From assembly GCA_040954595.2 (NCBI GenBank), contig CM082592.2, positions 10,664,001 to 10,728,000 on the forward strand: a stretch of DNA of 64,000 bases, read 5' to 3'. The number at the start of each line of letters is the position of its first letter. Position 1 is the first letter of the stretch. The position numbers and the translations under genes are program-made. Positions 62,801 to 64,000 of the stretch are shown here, piece after piece. The notes beneath the pieces were generated by a model, which searched no databases, was not told the DNA's origin, and worked only from the letters and a program-made list of their open reading frames with translations. The DNA comes from Balanoglossus misakiensis (lineage: Eukaryota; Hemichordata).

Positions 62801-64000
62801 AAAATTCGAAAAGTCGAAAAATCGTCGATTTTTGAACATTTTCCTGAGCTATAACCCATGGTTTTTTCAAAAAATGACCAAATTTTGAAAATTCGAAAAG
62901 TCGAAAAATCGTCGATTTTTGAACATTTTCCTGAGCTATAACCCATGGTTTTTTCAAAAAATGACCAAATTTTGAAAATTCGAAAAGTCGAAAAATCGTC
63001 GATTTTTGAACATTTTCCTGAGCTATAACCCATGGTTTTTTCAAAAAATGACCAAATTTTGAAAATTCGAAAAGTCGAAAAATCGTCGATTTTTGAACAT
63101 TTTCCTGAGCTATAACCCATGGTTTTTTCAAAAAATGACCAAATTTTGAAAATTCGAAAAGTCGAAAAATCGTCGATTTTTGAACATTTTCCTGAGCTAT
63201 AACCCATGGTTTTTTCAAAAAATGACCAAATTTTGAAAATTCGAAAAGTCGAAAAATCGTCGATTTTTGAACATTTTCCTGAGCTATAACCCATGGTTTT
63301 TTCAAAAAATGACCAAATTTTGAAAATTCGAAAAGTCGAAAAATCGTCGATTTTTGAACATTTTCCTGAGCTATAACCCATGGTTTTTTCAAAAAATGAC
63401 CAAATTTTGAAAATTCGAAAAGTCGAAAAATCGTCGATTTTTGAACATTTTCCTGAGCTATAACCCATGGTTTTTTCAAAAAATGACCAAATTTTGAAAA
63501 TTCGAAAAGTCGAAAAATCGTCGATTTTTGAACATTTTCCTGAGCTATAACCCATGGTTTTTTCAAAAAATGACCAAATTTTGAAAATTCGAAAAGTCGA
63601 AAAATCGTCGATTTTTGAACATTTTCCTGAGCTATAACCCATGGTTATTTCAAAAAATGACCAAATTTTGAAAATTCGAAAAGTCGAAAAATCGTCGATT
63701 TTTGAACATTTTCCTGAGCTATAACCCATGGTTTTTTCAAAAAATGACCAAATTTTGAAAATTCGAAAAGTCGAAAAATCGTCGATTTTTGAACATTTTC
63801 CTGAGCTATAACCCATGGTTTTTTCAAAAAATGACTTAATTTTGAAAATTCGAAAAGTCGAAAAATCGTCGATTTTTGAACATTTTCCTGAGCTATAACC
63901 CATGGTTTTTTCAAAAAATGACCAAATTTTGAAAATTCGAAAAGTCGAAAAATCGTCGATTTTTGAACATTTTCCTGAGCTATAACCCATGGTTTTTTCA
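56842..64000. repeat. 87-bp satellite array, about 82 units, running off the window
   Basis: Unit landmark GAGCTATAACCCATGG recurs every 87 bases to the window end. Each unit has two short hairpins: TTTTTT-C-AAAAAA and AAAAATCG-T-CGATTTTT. Subfamilies form blocks: GGGCTATAA variants at about 57.2-58.1 kb and TTCGCAAAG variants at about 58.26-59.1 kb. Between about 59.8 and 62.2 kb a 14-unit block (1218 bp) is duplicated with its private changes (for example CAATAAATG at 60345 and 61563, ATGACAAAA at 60526 and 61744). Because 87 is 29 codons and the unit lacks stops in two minus-strand frames, giant frames arise automatically. The right end lies outside the window. Confidence 0.97.

Noticed and set aside
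56845-63990. Minus-strand open frame of 2381 codons made of 29-residue repeats (and companion frames)
   Set aside because: It follows from an 87-bp (3 x 29) satellite unit without stops in two frames. There is no start, splice or flanking coding context, two overlapping frames are open at once, and substitutions show no codon bias.

Overview
The window is a stretch of animal nuclear genome. Its genes are intron-rich with canonical GT-AG (and two GC-AG) splice sites, introns outnumber coding bases, and the spaces between genes hold microsatellites, tandem satellites and a MITE-like transposon. Seven protein-coding genes can be rebuilt exon by exon with consistent phases. The corepressor protein has three vertebrate-like nuclear-receptor-binding motifs but also a cysteine-rich block absent from the vertebrate proteins as I remember them. 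This, with the compact introns and TACATGTA-rich AT-biased DNA, suggests a marine invertebrate, most likely a non-vertebrate deuterostome. The phylum is inference and cannot be fixed from the sequence alone.

Layout: (1) 1.35-3.56 kb, RAD51D on + (9 coding exons, 309 aa). (2) 4.32-8.07 kb, MKS1 on - (14 coding exons, 548 aa), tail to tail with RAD51D. (3) 8.1-11.8 kb, a head-to-head spacer between MKS1 and the next gene, with a long palindrome carrying nuclear-receptor half-sites, an eight-copy 209-bp tandem array and a long ATC microsatellite. (4) 11.87-33.57 kb, an NCoR/SMRT-type nuclear receptor corepressor on + (28 coding exons, about 2610 aa). (5) 35.51-36.76 kb, SBDS on - (5 exons, 252 aa). 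(6) 37.40-40.94 kb, head to head with SBDS, a clathrin heavy chain paralogue on + reduced to the N-terminal beta-propeller (8 exons, 391 aa). (7) 43.65-44.96 kb, an orphan gene on - predicted to be N-myristoylated (2 exons, 281 aa). (8) 45.37-46.32 kb, a 955-bp element with 21-bp terminal inverted repeats and a TAA target duplication (PIF/Harbinger-like MITE). (9) 46.89-50.10 kb, DPH1 on + (12 exons, 486 aa). (10) 50.1-56.4 kb, no recognisable gene. (11) 56.4-64.0 kb, an 87-bp satellite array of about 82 units running off the window edge, with a 14-unit (1218-bp) higher-order duplication.

The genes are mostly housekeeping and do not form one pathway: homologous recombination (RAD51D), ciliary transition zone (MKS1), transcriptional repression (NCoR), ribosome maturation (SBDS) and eEF2 modification (DPH1). 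SBDS and DPH1 both act on the translational GTPase eEF2 or its relative EFL1, but their proximity may be chance. The most unusual items are the free-standing clathrin terminal-domain protein, the inter-SANT cysteine module and the phase-symmetric GSITRGTP exons of the corepressor, the receptor half-site palindrome upstream of the corepressor, and the two differently organised satellite arrays. All coordinates and splice calls were read by eye; none has been tested against transcripts.
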